From Acidobacteriota bacterium (GTDB taxonomy: Bacteria > Acidobacteriota > Thermoanaerobaculia > UBA5066 > Gp7-AA6), in NCBI GenBank assembly GCA_003222385.1, contig QHVV01000047.1, positions 12,576 through 46,224 on the forward strand: a stretch of 33,649 bases of DNA, in the 5' to 3' direction. The notes below the pieces were generated by a model. The model saw only the letters and a list, made by a program, of their open reading frames with translations. It did no database searches and was not told the origin of the DNA. The position numbers and the translations under genes are program-made. The number at the start of each line of letters is the position of its first letter. Positions within the stretch are counted from its first letter, which is position 1. Of the stretch, positions 23,363 through 31,480 are shown in pieces.

Positions 23363-25682
23363 ATGTACTTCTGGCCGGGGGTCGCCGCGATCTGGGCCGC
23401 GCTTCTTTTCGGGCTCGCCTCTCTCATCGCCTACTTCCGCGTGGACCGGGGCCGAAGCGACCTCCTCCCCTTTGCCCGCGGCGCCTACGCCGCTTTCGCG
23501 ACGTCGATCGTCGCGTCGTCCGCGGTCCTCCTCGTCCTTCTCCTGCAGCACCGCTTCGACGTCTCCTACGTCAACTCCTACTCGAGCCGCGATCTCCCGC
23601 TCCACTTCCTGATCTCGACGCTCTGGGCCGGGCAGGAGGGCTCCTTCCTGCTCTGGTGCTTCTGGGGAGCCTTGATCGGGCTGCTGGTCTGGCGCAGCGC
23701 GAAAGAGCAGGAGGCGCCGGTCATGATCGTCTATCTCGCGACCTTTCTCGGAACGGTCGCGATCCTCTGCAAGCAGTCTCCGTTCAAGCTCCTGCCGCCG
23801 CCGGTTCCCGAGGACGGGGTCGGACTGAACCCTCTCCTCCAGGATCCGTGGATGGTGATCCACCCGCCCGTGATGTTCCTGGGCTTCGCGTCTCTCTCGG
23901 TCCCGTTCTCGTTCGCGATCGCCGCGCTCTGGAAGAAGCGGTGGGACGGCTGGGTCACGCGCGCGATCCCGTGGGCGCTTCTGACTTTCGTGATGCTGGG
24001 GACCGCGATCCTGATGGGCGGCTACTGGGCCTACAAGACGCTCGGGTGGGGAGGCTATTGGGGCTGGGATCCCGTCGAGAACACGAGCCTCGTCCCGTGG
24101 CTCTTCACCGCCGCGCTCGTGCACGGGATGTTTCTCCAGCGGGTGCGGCAGCGCCACCGGAAGATCAATCTGATCCTCGCCTGCTCCGCCTTCGCGACGA
24201 TCCTTTACGGCACTTTCCTGACGCGTTCGGGCGTGCTGGCGGATTTCTCGGTGCACTCGTTCATCGATCTCGGAATCACCGGGTGGCTCGTGGCGATCCT
24301 GCTCGCTTTCACCACTCTCTCGATCGGACTGATCGCGGTGCGGTGGAAAACGATTCCGGCCCTGGCCGAGGAAGAAACCGGACTGCTCTCTCGCGGCGTC
24401 CTCTTCGTTCTCGGGATTGCCACGTTCTGCGCGCTGGCGTTCGTGATCCTTCTCGGAACCTCGGCGCCGCTCCTGACGAGGCTGTCCGGCAATCCGTCGC
24501 AGGTGCAGACGTCGTTCTATGGGAAGACGGCGACGCCGGCGGCACTCGTGCTGCTCGTCCTGTCCGGGCTCGTGCCGTTCGTCTCGTGGAAGGCGGCGGC
24601 CGCCCGGATCGCTGGCGGTCGGCACGGGCGTGGTGATCCTCGCGCTGGCGCTCGGCGCGCGCGATCTCTCGAGCCTCGCCTTCCTCTTCCTGGCGGGTTT
24701 CGCGGCGGACATGAACCTTCGCGCCGTCCTGCGCAAGGCGAAGAACGGAAAGCTCACCGGAGCCGGCGGATATCTCGCCCACGTCGGCGTGGGCATCATG
24801 CTCGCCGGCATCGTGGTCTCCGGCGTCTACACCCGCTCCCAGCGGCTCACCCTCGTCCGGGACCGGCCGACGAAAGTCGGCGATAAGACGCTGACGTTCC
24901 TGCGCGTGGTGCCGGGAACCGCGACGCGCAAACAGGCGATGGAAATCCGGGTCGAGACGGCCGCCGGCAAGGTCGGATACGCCTATCCCAAGATGTACGT
25001 GAACACGAAGACCGGCCAGCTCATGGCGAACCCGGCGATCCGCCGATCGGCGGTGCTCGACGACTACATCTCCCCGCAGCAGTACGACCCCGGCCAGCCG
25101 GAGCGGGTCGGCCGCGACGTGGCCTTGCGGAAGGGCACGACCACGAACGTCGAGGGGACCGGCTTCACGTTCCGCGAGTTCAACGCCGACCGTTCCGCCA
25201 TGCTCCGGGGCGGAAAGGAAATTCTCGTGCTGACCGATCTCACGATCACGCCGCCCGACGGCGGCAGGCACGATGTGACGCTGCGCTACGTGTACCACAT
25301 GGACGGAGGCGAGCCGGAAGCGCCGGAGATCGAGATCCTTGGAAGGCCGGGCGCCTTCATGAAAGTCGAGGCAGTCTCGCCGTCGGACGGTTCCGTCGTC
25401 CTTCGCGTCCGCGGCCTGGCGAAAGACCCGCGCTCCGAGTTCCAGGCCGCGACACGCGAATCACTGTCCGTCGAGGTGACGAAGAAGCCGCTCATCAACC
25501 TGGTCTGGGCCGGCTTCTACGTGATGATGGCGGGAGGGCTGCTCGCGCTCGTGAAGCGCGCGCGCGAGGCGCGCCGCGCCGTCTTCGTCGCGGAAGCGTC
25601 CCGGGAGAAAACGAGCGCGCCTCTGCCGCCCGCCGGGCGCCCCGTTACGGCGCCCGGTTCGAGCCTCCCGACAGAAGCCTGA
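23363..25682 (+). CDS. ccmF: Cytochrome c haem lyase subunit CcmF, broken by one frameshift
   Basis: The ATG at 23363 (MYFWPGVAAIWAALLFG) starts a large membrane protein that ligates haem to apocytochrome c. N-terminal features: LPLHFLISTLWAGQEGSFLLWCFWGALIGL, DPWMVIHPPVMFLGF and the WWD domain GWGGYWGWDPVENTSLVPWLFTAALVHGMFLQ. The first frame loses similarity near 24606-24620 (after AAAARI); a second frame takes over with SLAVGTGVVILALALGARDL, GGYLAHVGVGIMLAGIVVSGVYTRSQ and a large C-terminal periplasmic region before the last helix (LINLVWAGFYVMMAGGLLAL). The span is one base over a multiple of three. Corrected length is about 773 residues, longer than the 650 or so of proteobacterial CcmF because of a larger C-terminal domain. 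Confidence 0.91.
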
Positions 25683-25696
25683 CCCTTAATCGCCTG

Positions 25697-25723
25697 GGGG
25701 ACAGGTTCAACGAACCTGCACCC
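25697..25723 (+). repeat. Dispersed hairpin repeat, copy 2
   Basis: GGGGACAGGTTCAACGAACCTGCACCC, 15 bases after ccmF. The stem CAGGTTC-AAC-GAACCTG is perfect but differs from copy 1 at three paired positions on both sides, a set of compensating changes. Confidence 0.75.
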
Positions 25724-25865
25724 CACACCTAATCTTCCACCGGGACGGCGGCCGCTCATCCATTCGAACCCCTTCCAGCAAAAGGGGATGGGCGCCGGAA
25801 CGGATCCTGCAACGTTTTTTCTACCGTATGAGGTATTGCGACCGATTTTCACGAGGTAAGAAACC

Positions 25866-26627
25866 ATGAAGACGAAAGTTCTCGTTCTTGCACTGTTCTC
25901 GCTTGGCGTCCTCGCCGCGACGACCGGGGCTCAGACGAAAACGATCACGATCTCGGGCTCCGGAAACCAGGTCGTGCTCGTGAGCGGCAACCTGGCCGCG
26001 TCGAAGGGGACGGCGATTGCGCTCGCCTCGACCCGGTCGTCCTTCTTCGTGCCGGGCTCCGGGAAGATCGGGCTTCAGCCGGGGCAGGTCCTCGTTCTCG
26101 GTTCGACCGGCGGGGCAACGACCGCGGCCTCCGCGGACACCGTGATCGTTTCACCGAGGATGGGGTTGACGCCGCTTTCCGCGACGGTCACGCAGCAGGT
26201 GTTTCCGGGTGATCTCGTGCGGGGGACTCCCACCGCCACGGGTCTGACCGACGCGACCGGCGGTTTCGTCATCGGGCCCAACGGGTTCCCGGTCGCAATC
26301 ACGCCGGCGGCTCAAACCGTTCCGACGACGATCGGAGCGAACGGCTTCCCGACGCTCGGATCGCCGAACGCCGCTCCGACGATCGACACGAACGGCTTCC
26401 CGGCCGGAACCGGGACGGCGTTCGCGCAGACCGGCGTGACGGCGGGCACGGCGTCGACGGCGACGACCGCCACCAGCGCGACGAGTACCGCCACGACGAT
26501 CCGCGTGCCGGCCACGGTCGGCACGGTCTCGACGGCGCCCCGCGCGGCTGCTTCGGCGGCGACGGCTTCGGGCATGACGGCGACGGCCGCCCCGGCAACC
26601 GCCGCGACTTCGGCATCGCCCCGCTGA
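25866..26627 (+). CDS. Secreted Thr/Ala-rich protein with NGFP repeats
   Basis: 253 residues from an ATG behind GAGGTAAG. Signal peptide KVLVLALFSLGVLAATTGAQ. The N-terminal half is a beta-rich region (ITISGSGNQVVLVSGNLAASKG, GKIGLQPGQVLVLGSTGG). Three copies of a short repeat follow at about residues 137-181: IGPNGFPV, IGANGFPT and IDTNGFPA, then a long Thr/Ala/Ser-rich tail with no Lys or Cys. It looks like an exported surface or matrix protein. No family recognised. The low-complexity tail makes homology inference risky. It converges with the MBL gene downstream. Confidence 0.7.
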   Translation: MKTKVLVLALFSLGVLAATTGAQTKTITISGSGNQVVLVSGNLAASKGTAIALASTRSSFFVPGSGKIGLQPGQVLVLGSTGGATTAASADTVIVSPRMGLTPLSATVTQQVFPGDLVRGTPTATGLTDATGGFVIGPNGFPVAITPAAQTVPTTIGANGFPTLGSPNAAPTIDTNGFPAGTGTAFAQTGVTAGTASTATTATSATSTATTIRVPATVGTVSTAPRAAASAATASGMTATAAPATAATSASPR

Positions 26628-26634
26628 TCGCCGT

Positions 26635-27363
26635 CTAGACCTCGATCGTCGCTCCGTCGCCGGCGACGGATACGTCGGCTCCCGGCAGGCGCTCGGATGC
26701 GAGCTTCTCGAGCGCCTCCCGGAGAGCTTTCTCCCCCATCTCGATTGCTTCCTTTCCGAAATGCGAGAACACCGCGCGCCGGATTCCGTGCTTCGCGAGC
26801 CAGCCGAGTTGCGCGCGCACCGTGGTATGGCCGAGCAGGGTCCCGCTGGGGTGCCGGCGCACGAGCGTGCCTCGAAGCGTGGAGCCGTCGCCGACGTAGA
26901 CGTCCGCGCCGGCGAGCGCTCCGTCCGGATTCTCGAAGGAGACGATGTCCCCGGAGTAGACGAGAACCCGCCCCGCGACCTCGAGGCGGGCGGCGATGCC
27001 GGGACAACGGACCGAGTGGACGACGGGAAACGCCGTCACGCGCCACGGGCCCACGGAAACGGTCCTCTCCGGCTCGAGGACGACGCGCTTCGCGATCCCG
27101 AACTTTCCGGTCAGCGAGTGCGTGATCTCCGACGCGTATACGGCGGCGGCGGTCCCCTCCTCCAGCCCCCAAGCGTGATCTGGGTGCGCGTGGGAGACGA
27201 AGATCGCGTCGGGACGGATCTTTCCGAGCAGCCCTTTGCGGTTCTCGCCGAAGTCGCACAGCAGTCGGAACCCCTCCGCCTCGATCGTAAAAGCGGAATG
27301 CCCGGAGTGCTCGGGCGAGGACTCCTCGACGTAGCCTTTCGTGCCGTAGAAGTTGAGCTTCAC
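26635..27363 (-). CDS. Metallo-beta-lactamase-fold hydrolase (RNase Z/PhnP-like)
   Basis: Start taken as GTG at 27363 (VKLNFYGTKGYVEESS) with AAGGAG four bases upstream, giving 242 residues. The longer track ORF (to 27591) runs through a dispersed repeat and is not coding there. Metal motifs of the fold are clear: SHAHPDHAWGLEEG (HxHxDH), PVVHSVRCPGIAARL, VYSGDIVSFENPDG (Asp ligand) and the final FSHFG. The domain resembles RNase Z, PhnP and other beta-CASP-free hydrolases; substrate unknown. It faces the second MBL gene divergently across the repeat. Confidence 0.85.
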   Translation of the reverse strand: MKLNFYGTKGYVEESSPEHSGHSAFTIEAEGFRLLCDFGENRKGLLGKIRPDAIFVSHAHPDHAWGLEEGTAAAVYASEITHSLTGKFGIAKRVVLEPERTVSVGPWRVTAFPVVHSVRCPGIAARLEVAGRVLVYSGDIVSFENPDGALAGADVYVGDGSTLRGTLVRRHPSGTLLGHTTVRAQLGWLAKHGIRRAVFSHFGKEAIEMGEKALREALEKLASERLPGADVSVAGDGATIEV

Positions 27364-27370
27364 GAGACTC

Positions 27371-27503
27371 CTTGTCATCTCGAGCGACCTTTCCATTGTC
27401 ATCCCGAGCGCAACGAGGGATTTGACCGCGTCGCGGTCATCCTGAGCGAAGCGATGCTCGTGAGGACGACGGATTCCTCGTCGCTTCGCTCCTCGGAATG
27501 ACA
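27371..27503. repeat. Dispersed GTCATYCYGAG repeat cluster between two divergent genes
   Basis: Three direct starts of TGTCAT-type units (TTGTCATCTCGAGCGA at 27372, TTGTCATCCCGAGCGC near 27397, GGTCATCCTGAGCGAAGCG near 27435) and one inverted end (TCGCTTCGCTCCTCGGAATGAC, 27481-27502). Units 3 and 4 form imperfect terminal inverted repeats around a central part. Read on the minus strand it yields LSFRGAKRRGIRR, a frequent false translation of this element class in bacterial genomes. The separating region holds the promoters and starts of both neighbouring MBL genes. Confidence 0.7.
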
Positions 27504-27514
27504 AGATCCCGCTC

Positions 27515-28354
27515 GTGAGGCTCGGGTCTCTCGAGCTCGACATCGTGCGCGGCTCCGGCTTCCGTCTGGACGGCGGGGCGATGTTCGGCATCGTTCCGAA
27601 AGTTCTCTGGGAGAAAAAGTTTCCGGCGGACGAACGAAACCGGATCCGGCTCGCGACGAACTGCCTCCTCGTCCGGGGAGGCGGTTACACCGCGCTCGTC
27701 GAGAGCGGCCTGGGAGAAAAGTGGGACTCGAAATCCCGGGAGATCTACGCGATCGACGGCGCGAGGACGATCGAAGACAGCCTCGCGGAGAAAGGCGTCC
27801 CTCCCGGGGACGTGGACGCGCTCGTGCTGTCGCACCTGCACTTCGACCACGCCGGCGGCTCCACACGCCGGGAGGATGGCCGGGCGGCGCCGGCCTTTCC
27901 GAACGCGACCGTCTATGTCCAGTCGGAAGAGCTGTCTCATGCGCGGTCCCCGAACGAGCGGGACCGCGCGTCTTATCGCCGCGAGGACTGGGAGCCGTGC
28001 GCCGACGCCGGTCTGCTCGCGGAGGTTTCGGGCGAAGTCGAGGTCCGGCCGGGACTGACGGTCGTCCCCGTCCGTGGCCACAACGCCGGCATGCAGGCGA
28101 TCCGGATCGACTCGGGCGGCCGGACCGCGTTCTACTTCGCCGATGCACTCCCGACGACCGCGCACGTCGCGATCCCCTGGATCATGGGGTATGACCTCTA
28201 CCCCGTCGATCTGATCGAGAACAAGAGGCGGCTCGTCGCGCAGGCGGTCGCCGAGAAGTGGCTGTGCATCTTCGAGCACGATCCGGAGGTGCCGTGGGGC
28301 ACGATCGTGGAGGACGAGGAAGGAAAGAGGCTGGTCGAGGCCGCGAGCGTTTAA
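27515..28354 (+). CDS. Metallo-beta-lactamase-fold hydrolase
   Basis: 279 residues from a GTG start. Sequence MRLGSLELDIVRGSGFRLDGGAMFGIVPKVLWEKKFPADERNRIRLATNCLLVR is the usual opening of a class of MBL hydrolases related to YflN and quorum-quenching lactonase-like proteins. The metal site is LSHLHFDHAGG, then VRGHNAGMQAIRID and FYFADALPTTAHV (Asp ligand), then CIFEHDPEVPWG (His ligand). Substrate not identifiable. It is probably monocistronic: a divergent MBL gene lies upstream, and a convergent permease gene ends six bases downstream. Confidence 0.85.
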   Translation: MRLGSLELDIVRGSGFRLDGGAMFGIVPKVLWEKKFPADERNRIRLATNCLLVRGGGYTALVESGLGEKWDSKSREIYAIDGARTIEDSLAEKGVPPGDVDALVLSHLHFDHAGGSTRREDGRAAPAFPNATVYVQSEELSHARSPNERDRASYRREDWEPCADAGLLAEVSGEVEVRPGLTVVPVRGHNAGMQAIRIDSGGRTAFYFADALPTTAHVAIPWIMGYDLYPVDLIENKRRLVAQAVAEKWLCIFEHDPEVPWGTIVEDEEGKRLVEAASV

Positions 28355-28360
28355 GGCTTT

Positions 28361-29533
28361 TCAAATCTCCCGCAATGCCGTCGTGATCTTCAGCCGCGCC
28401 GCCCGGGCCGCCGGGAAGAACCCTCCGATGAAGCCCATCGCCAGGGAGAAGGCGAGGCCTCCCAGGACGAGCGGAGGCGTCAGCCGGAAGTTGAAGAGGA
28501 TTTCCGAGAAAGTGCGGAAGTTCATCGTCCCGGTCGGTTTCGTGATGACCAGGTTGAAGAGAACGAATGCGAGCGCGGTCCCCAGGATCCCCCCGATCAG
28601 GCACAGGAGGAGAGCCTCCACGACGAACGAGACCAGGACCGACCGGCGCGAGAAGCCGATCGCGCGGAGCGTGCCGATCTCGCGGATGCGCGCGGAGACC
28701 TGCGCGTACATCGTGTTCATGGCCCCGAAAGACGCCCCGATGGCGGTGAAGACGCCGACCAGGATCGCCAGGACCTTGATCGGGGCTCCCGTCACCATCT
28801 GCTCCTCGAAGTACTTCTTCTCCGTTTTCCCTTCGAGCTTCAGCCGCTGATCGCCTTTGACGGCCTCGATGTAGCGCCGCGCGCTCTCGGCGTCCGTCGC
28901 GCGAACGTACACGATCGAGTAGATCGGACGCTTGCTCTGCGCCTGCAGGTCCGCGACGTCCGTCCAGATCTCGGAGTCGTACGCGGATCCCGAGGCGTCG
29001 AAGTAACCGACGATCTTCCAGCGGTAGCTCCCCGACTTCAGCGTGTCGCCGATCGAGACCCCCGCGATCCGCGACGGAAGGACTTTCGAGACGATCGCCT
29101 CGTTCGTGCCGGGCCGGAACATCTGCCCTTCGACCATTCGGATCGACGGCCGCAGCGCCATCCCGGCCGAAGACGTTCCGCGAACCTGGACGTTGGTGCT
29201 CTTGCCGTCCGCCTTCGGAATGTTGACGAGCGTCAGGAGCTCGGCGGAAACGAGCGGCTGCCCGCCGGCGTCGCGCTCGATGCCGGGCAGAGAACGGATG
29301 AGATCCGCGGAGTCGCGGGTCACGACGCTCTGCATCTCCGCCTGCGACCCGACGCGCATCGTGACGACGTTCCTGTCCGAGGCGTTGGTCGAGAGCGTCC
29401 GCGTGACGCCGCTCCAGAGCGACAGGACGAAGAGAAAAACCGTGACGACGAGACAGATGACGAAGACCGTCATCCCGGTCGACACCTTGCGGACCATCAG
29501 GTTTCGGAGGTTGTACTTGAGCGGGATAGCCAT
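28361..29533 (-). CDS. ABC transporter permease of the MacB/FtsX class
   Basis: 390 residues. One N-terminal helix (STGMTVFVICLVVTVFLFVLSLW), a large periplasmic MacB_PCD domain (VVTMRVGSQAEM through GDQRLKLEGKTEKKYFEEQM), then three C-terminal FtsX helices around VLAILVGVFTAIGASFGAMNTMYAQVSARIREIGTLRAIGFSRR, the cytoplasmic GxLRAIG coupling motif of the family, and FFPAARAARLKITTALREI. It forms the membrane part of a mechanotransmission-type exporter with the other permease, the ATPase and the adaptor. A hairpin repeat separates it from the upstream permease. The substrate is unknown. Confidence 0.9.
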   Translation of the reverse strand: MAIPLKYNLRNLMVRKVSTGMTVFVICLVVTVFLFVLSLWSGVTRTLSTNASDRNVVTMRVGSQAEMQSVVTRDSADLIRSLPGIERDAGGQPLVSAELLTLVNIPKADGKSTNVQVRGTSSAGMALRPSIRMVEGQMFRPGTNEAIVSKVLPSRIAGVSIGDTLKSGSYRWKIVGYFDASGSAYDSEIWTDVADLQAQSKRPIYSIVYVRATDAESARRYIEAVKGDQRLKLEGKTEKKYFEEQMVTGAPIKVLAILVGVFTAIGASFGAMNTMYAQVSARIREIGTLRAIGFSRRSVLVSFVVEALLLCLIGGILGTALAFVLFNLVITKPTGTMNFRTFSEILFNFRLTPPLVLGGLAFSLAMGFIGGFFPAARAARLKITTALREI

Positions 29534-29544
29534 TTCACCCTTCT

Positions 29545-29568
29545 GGGGACAGGCTTAAGCCTGCACCC
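29545..29568 (+). repeat. Dispersed hairpin repeat, copy 3
   Basis: GGGGACAGGCTTAAGCCTGCACCC. The core CAGGCTTAAGCCTG is a 14-base perfect palindrome. It is inside the transporter operon, between the two permease genes. Confidence 0.75.
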
Positions 29569-29575
29569 GCGACTT

Positions 29576-30742
29576 TCACACCACCTGTCGCAGGCCGTCG
29601 ACGATCCGGAGCTGGGAGGAACGGATCGCCGGGACGAAGCCGGCGAGGACTCCGACCCCGACGGAAATCCCGAAGGCAGCGAGAAGCACCTGCCAGGTCA
29701 CCCGGAAGTTGATGAGAAAGGGGGCCATGGGCGTCGTCTGCATCCCCTTCACCATCCCCGGAATGATGACGAACTTCGCGAGCACGACCCCGACGAGCCC
29801 GCCCAGGAGGGACATCAGCACCGACTCCGACAGGATGAATGAGAGGACGTGACTCCTTCGGAAACCGAGCACGCGCATGACGGAGATCTCGGTCACGCGC
29901 TCGCGAGCCGACATCGCGACGGTGTTCGCGACGATCAGCGTCACCGCGAACAGGATCACGAGCGAGATCCACCGGATCAGGCCCTTGATGTTCCCCATCA
30001 TCTCCATGAACTGGGCCTGAAACTGTTTCTCGGTCATCGTCTTCGTCGGCGCGTCGCTGTTCTCGAACATCCGGTCGATCGCCGCCGCGACCCGCGGCAG
30101 GTCCTGCGTCGAGGCGACCTTCATGTAGTAGATCCCGGTGACGCGATTCGCTCCGAACCACTTCGACTGGTTCAGATACTCGTTGTGAAAGAAGATGTTC
30201 GACTCGTCGCCCGCCCTGTACTTGCCGATGTAGATCAGGTCGAGCGTGACCGGGATGTAGGTCCCGCGGAGCTGTACGTGGTCCCCTTTCTTCCAGCCGA
30301 ACTTCGTGACGAGGTTCTGCCCCGCGACAAACCCGTTGCGCGTCGCCTTCCACTCGGCGTTGGCCGCCGGATCGATCATGGCGTCGTCGAAGATCTTGTC
30401 GAAGAAGATCTGCGGGTCGGCGGACAGCTGTCCGAAGAAGTTCTCCGGCCGGTCGTCCTTGTAAACGCCTCCGAACCAGATCTCGGGCGAGACGGCGACG
30501 ACCCCCGGGATCTGCTCGATCCGCTGACGCTGCGAGAGAGGCAGAAACGACGCGAGCCCCGTCGCGTGCTGGACGACCAGGCGATTCGCCCCCCGGCCCC
30601 CCGAAGGGTCGGCTTCCATCGCGTTCAGGAGCGACACCAGCACGACGATCAGGACCAGCACGAGAACGATCGAGCCGGTCGTCAGGACCATCCGGGTCTT
30701 CTTGCGGAAGACGTTCTTCCAGATCAGGCGGAAAAACTTCAT
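29576..30742 (-). CDS. ABC transporter permease of the MacB/FtsX class
   Basis: 388 residues. The first helix follows KNVFRKKTRMVLTTGSIVLVLVLIVVLVSLLNAM; the periplasmic domain covers about residues 45-265; three C-terminal helices start near IKGLIRWISLVILFAVTLIVANTVAMSARERVTEISVMRVLGFRRSHVLSFIL and end with GFVPAIRSSQLRIVDGLRQVV. Same topology as the next permease, so the two could form a heterodimer. It begins seven bases after the ATPase stop. Confidence 0.9.
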   Translation of the reverse strand: MKFFRLIWKNVFRKKTRMVLTTGSIVLVLVLIVVLVSLLNAMEADPSGGRGANRLVVQHATGLASFLPLSQRQRIEQIPGVVAVSPEIWFGGVYKDDRPENFFGQLSADPQIFFDKIFDDAMIDPAANAEWKATRNGFVAGQNLVTKFGWKKGDHVQLRGTYIPVTLDLIYIGKYRAGDESNIFFHNEYLNQSKWFGANRVTGIYYMKVASTQDLPRVAAAIDRMFENSDAPTKTMTEKQFQAQFMEMMGNIKGLIRWISLVILFAVTLIVANTVAMSARERVTEISVMRVLGFRRSHVLSFILSESVLMSLLGGLVGVVLAKFVIIPGMVKGMQTTPMAPFLINFRVTWQVLLAAFGISVGVGVLAGFVPAIRSSQLRIVDGLRQVV

Positions 30743-30749
30743 GGCTGCT

Positions 30750-31460
30750 TCAGACGCGCCGCAGATGTCCGGTCTCGGTGAGCTCGTCGGACTCGAGCAC
30801 GCCCTTGTCCAGGTGGATCATCCGGTGCGCCCGCGATGCGGCCTTCGGATCGTGGGTGACCACGACGATCGTCTTGGCGAACTCTTCGTTCAGCCGCTTC
30901 AGAAGAATCAGGATTTCTTCCGCCGACTTCGCGTCGAGATCGCCGGTGGGCTCGTCCGCCACGAGGATGGCGGGATCCGAGACGATGGCCCGGGCGATCG
31001 CCACGCGCTGCTCCTGGCCTCCCGAGAGCTGTCGCGGGTAGTGATCCATCCGGTCGGAGAGGGCGACGATCGAGAGCGCGGTCTCGACGTGTCGGCGCCG
31101 CTCGGCCCGCGAGAGCCTGGTCAGGAGCAGCGGCAGCTCGACGTTCTCGAAGGCGGTCAGAACCGGGATCAGGTTGTAGAGCTGGAAAATGAACCCGATG
31201 GTCTGCGACCGCCACTTCGCGAGCCGGGTCTGCGAGATCGTCGAGATGTCGACACCCCCGACGAGGATGCGGCCGCGCGTGGGCTGATCGATTCCGGCGA
31301 TCAGGTTCAGGAGAGTGGTCTTGCCCGAGCCGGAGGGGCCCATGAGCGCGAGGAACTCCCCCTGCGGCACCCGGAGGGCGATGTCTTTCAAGACCGGGAT
31401 TTCGAGCGCGTCCCGGTGATAGATCTTTTCGACGTGATCGAGAACGATGATGTCGCTCAT
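30750..31460 (-). CDS. ABC transporter ATPase of the MacB/LolD class
   Basis: 236 residues from the ATG reading MSDIIVLDHVEKIYHRD, with GGAG eight bases before it. An alternative ATG at 31484 overlaps the adaptor stop as ATGA and would add eight residues. Walker A GPSGSGKTTLLNLIAGID, Q-loop FIFQLYNLIPVLTAFENVELPL, signature LSGGQEQRVAIARA, Walker B ILVADEPTGDLD and switch His in VVTHDPKAA are all intact. The length and the FQ..NLIP.LTA.ENV pattern match LolD/MacB-type ATPases driving FtsX-like permeases. It is cotranscribed with the adaptor and both permeases. Confidence 0.93.
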   Translation of the reverse strand: MSDIIVLDHVEKIYHRDALEIPVLKDIALRVPQGEFLALMGPSGSGKTTLLNLIAGIDQPTRGRILVGGVDISTISQTRLAKWRSQTIGFIFQLYNLIPVLTAFENVELPLLLTRLSRAERRRHVETALSIVALSDRMDHYPRQLSGGQEQRVAIARAIVSDPAILVADEPTGDLDAKSAEEILILLKRLNEEFAKTIVVVTHDPKAASRAHRMIHLDKGVLESDELTETGHLRRV

Positions 31461-31480
31461 TTCTTTTTCTCCGGCCGAGC

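Noticed and set aside
23234-24811. 525-residue minus-strand ORF
   Set aside because: Antisense to ccmE and ccmF, almost wholly charged residues; not a protein-like composition.
27364-27591. N-terminal extension of the minus-strand metallo-hydrolase
   Set aside because: It translates a dispersed repeat (LSFRGAKRRGIRR) and lies beyond a good GTG start with an AAGGAG site.
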